From Bacteroidetes bacterium QH_10_64_19 (GTDB taxonomy: Bacteria > Bacteroidota > Rhodothermia > Rhodothermales > Salinibacteraceae), in NCBI GenBank assembly GCA_003023125.1, contig PXSY01000059.1, forward strand, positions 1 to 5,432: a stretch of 5,432 bases of DNA, in the 5' to 3' direction. This document shows, in pieces, positions 5,085 to 5,432 of the stretch (positions are counted from its first letter, which is position 1; each line of letters opens with the position of its first letter). Below the pieces are notes generated by a model. The model was not told the DNA's origin and did not search any database. It worked only from the letters and a program-made list of their open reading frames with translations. Made by a program: the position numbers and the translations under genes.

Positions 5085-5117
5085 CGCGTCACGCTTCACT
5101 CGTTACTCGTCACTCGT
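5085..5117. repeat. Second copy of the heptamer repeat, with three (C/T)ACTCGT units
   Basis: The heptamers CACTCGT, TACTCGT and CACTCGT lie in tandem at 5097-5117, spanning the stop codon of the LVIVD gene. The adjoining 5085-5099 is the reverse complement of 195-209 with one mismatch. The repeat therefore forms the last codons and the start of the spacer between the two propeller genes. Confidence 0.55.
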
Positions 5118-5432
5118 CAACTTGACCGCCCAAAGGCCCGAATTCCAGTCCGCGAAGAAGATGTGCCCCTTGTACGGCTGCGGGCCCCAGGTCATGGCGG
5201 CGTTGGGGATGTGGCCCTTCGGGTCGTACGGCTTGAAGTGGGCAATCTCGCGGCCTTGTTCATAGAGGTTGCCCTTGAGGTCGCCGGAGAGGTCCACCAC
5301 GCGCAGCCCGGCGTTGTAGTAGGCCGCGTAGAGCGTGTCGCCCCGCACCCAGAAGTTATGCGAGCCCGCCTCGGGCACCCGGTAGCGCGCCTCTTCGGAC
5401 GGGTTGTTCGGATCGGAGAAGTCGACGAAATG
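5103..5432 (-). CDS. LVIVD-repeat beta-propeller protein, C-terminal 109 residues (gene runs off the right edge)
   Basis: The frame is open from the edge to TAA at 5103-5105, so the visible part is the C-terminal end; an internal GTG at 5378 is not a start. Repeats of the LVIVD kind are visible: HFVDFSDPNNPSEEARYRVP (1-20), then GDTLYAAYYNAGLRVVDLSG (31-50), and last HIFFADWNSGLWAVKL (90-105). The DFSDPNNP turn and the GLRVVDLSG strand are characteristic of these extracytoplasmic propellers, many of which occur in Bacteroidota and relatives as secreted or surface proteins. The part that would carry a signal peptide is outside the window. The gene lies immediately upstream of the YncE-like propeller in the same direction, so the two may form one transcript and work together outside the cytoplasm. 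The substrate is unknown. Heptamer repeats cover the stop codon. Confidence 0.8.
   Translation of the reverse strand, partial: HFVDFSDPNNPSEEARYRVPEAGSHNFWVRGDTLYAAYYNAGLRVVDLSGDLKGNLYEQGREIAHFKPYDPKGHIPNAAMTWGPQPYKGHIFFADWNSGLWAVKLTSDE

Noticed and set aside
5025..5099. Start of the propeller protein at the ATG at 5099
   Set aside because: It would place 25 hydrophilic residues before the signal peptide and overlaps the heptamer repeat; the ATG at 5024 gives a normal export signal.
5097..5117. CRISPR or satellite array from the tandem heptamers
   Set aside because: There are only three short units and no spacers.
1..5432. tRNA, rRNA, riboswitch, insertion sequence, or a wholly new multi-gene system
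   Set aside because: I looked for cloverleaf ends, conserved rRNA segments, transposase motifs and terminal inverted repeats and found none. The recognisable genes belong to known families.

Overview
The window looks like chromosomal DNA of a GC-rich member of the Bacteroidota/Rhodothermota, most likely a Salinibacter-like halophile. This rests on the high third-position GC, the Asp/Glu-rich exported proteins, the near absence of Shine-Dalgarno sequences (vapC is the exception) and the family make-up. It is inference; no search was run. Every gene I can support lies on the minus strand, so transcription runs from right to left.

Right part (about 3957-5432): the 3' end of an LVIVD-type beta-propeller gene is followed by a complete secreted seven-bladed YVTN/YncE-like propeller gene. 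The stop codon of the latter overlaps by four bases (ATGA) the start of a DUF123/GIY-YIG-like nuclease-family gene (3511-3960). Next comes a yccF gene that has lost its first half (3159 to about 3467).

Middle (2033-3158): a long gene-poor stretch holds a short coding-like fragment, a doubtful 60-residue ORF and a 14-bp perfect palindrome. It is followed by a complete two-CBS-domain protein with a hairpin at its stop codon.

Left part (1-1761): an M28-family zinc peptidase gene has lost the part that encodes its C-terminal third. It is followed by a vapBC toxin-antitoxin operon that is recognisable over its full length but damaged twice: the antitoxin has no ATG/GTG/TTG start and the PIN toxin has an in-frame TGA. 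A 309-bp spacer with tandem heptamers and nested inverted repeats leads to the first 42 codons of uvrA at the window edge.

The main theme is local gene decay. Four recognisable genes (yccF, M28 peptidase, vapB, vapC) are each broken in a different way, lying between or beside intact genes (uvrA, CBS, DUF123, YncE-like). I found no RNA gene, CRISPR array, insertion sequence or clearly new system. The points most worth checking are the single-codon lesions in vapBC and the coupling of a secreted propeller gene to a DUF123 gene.
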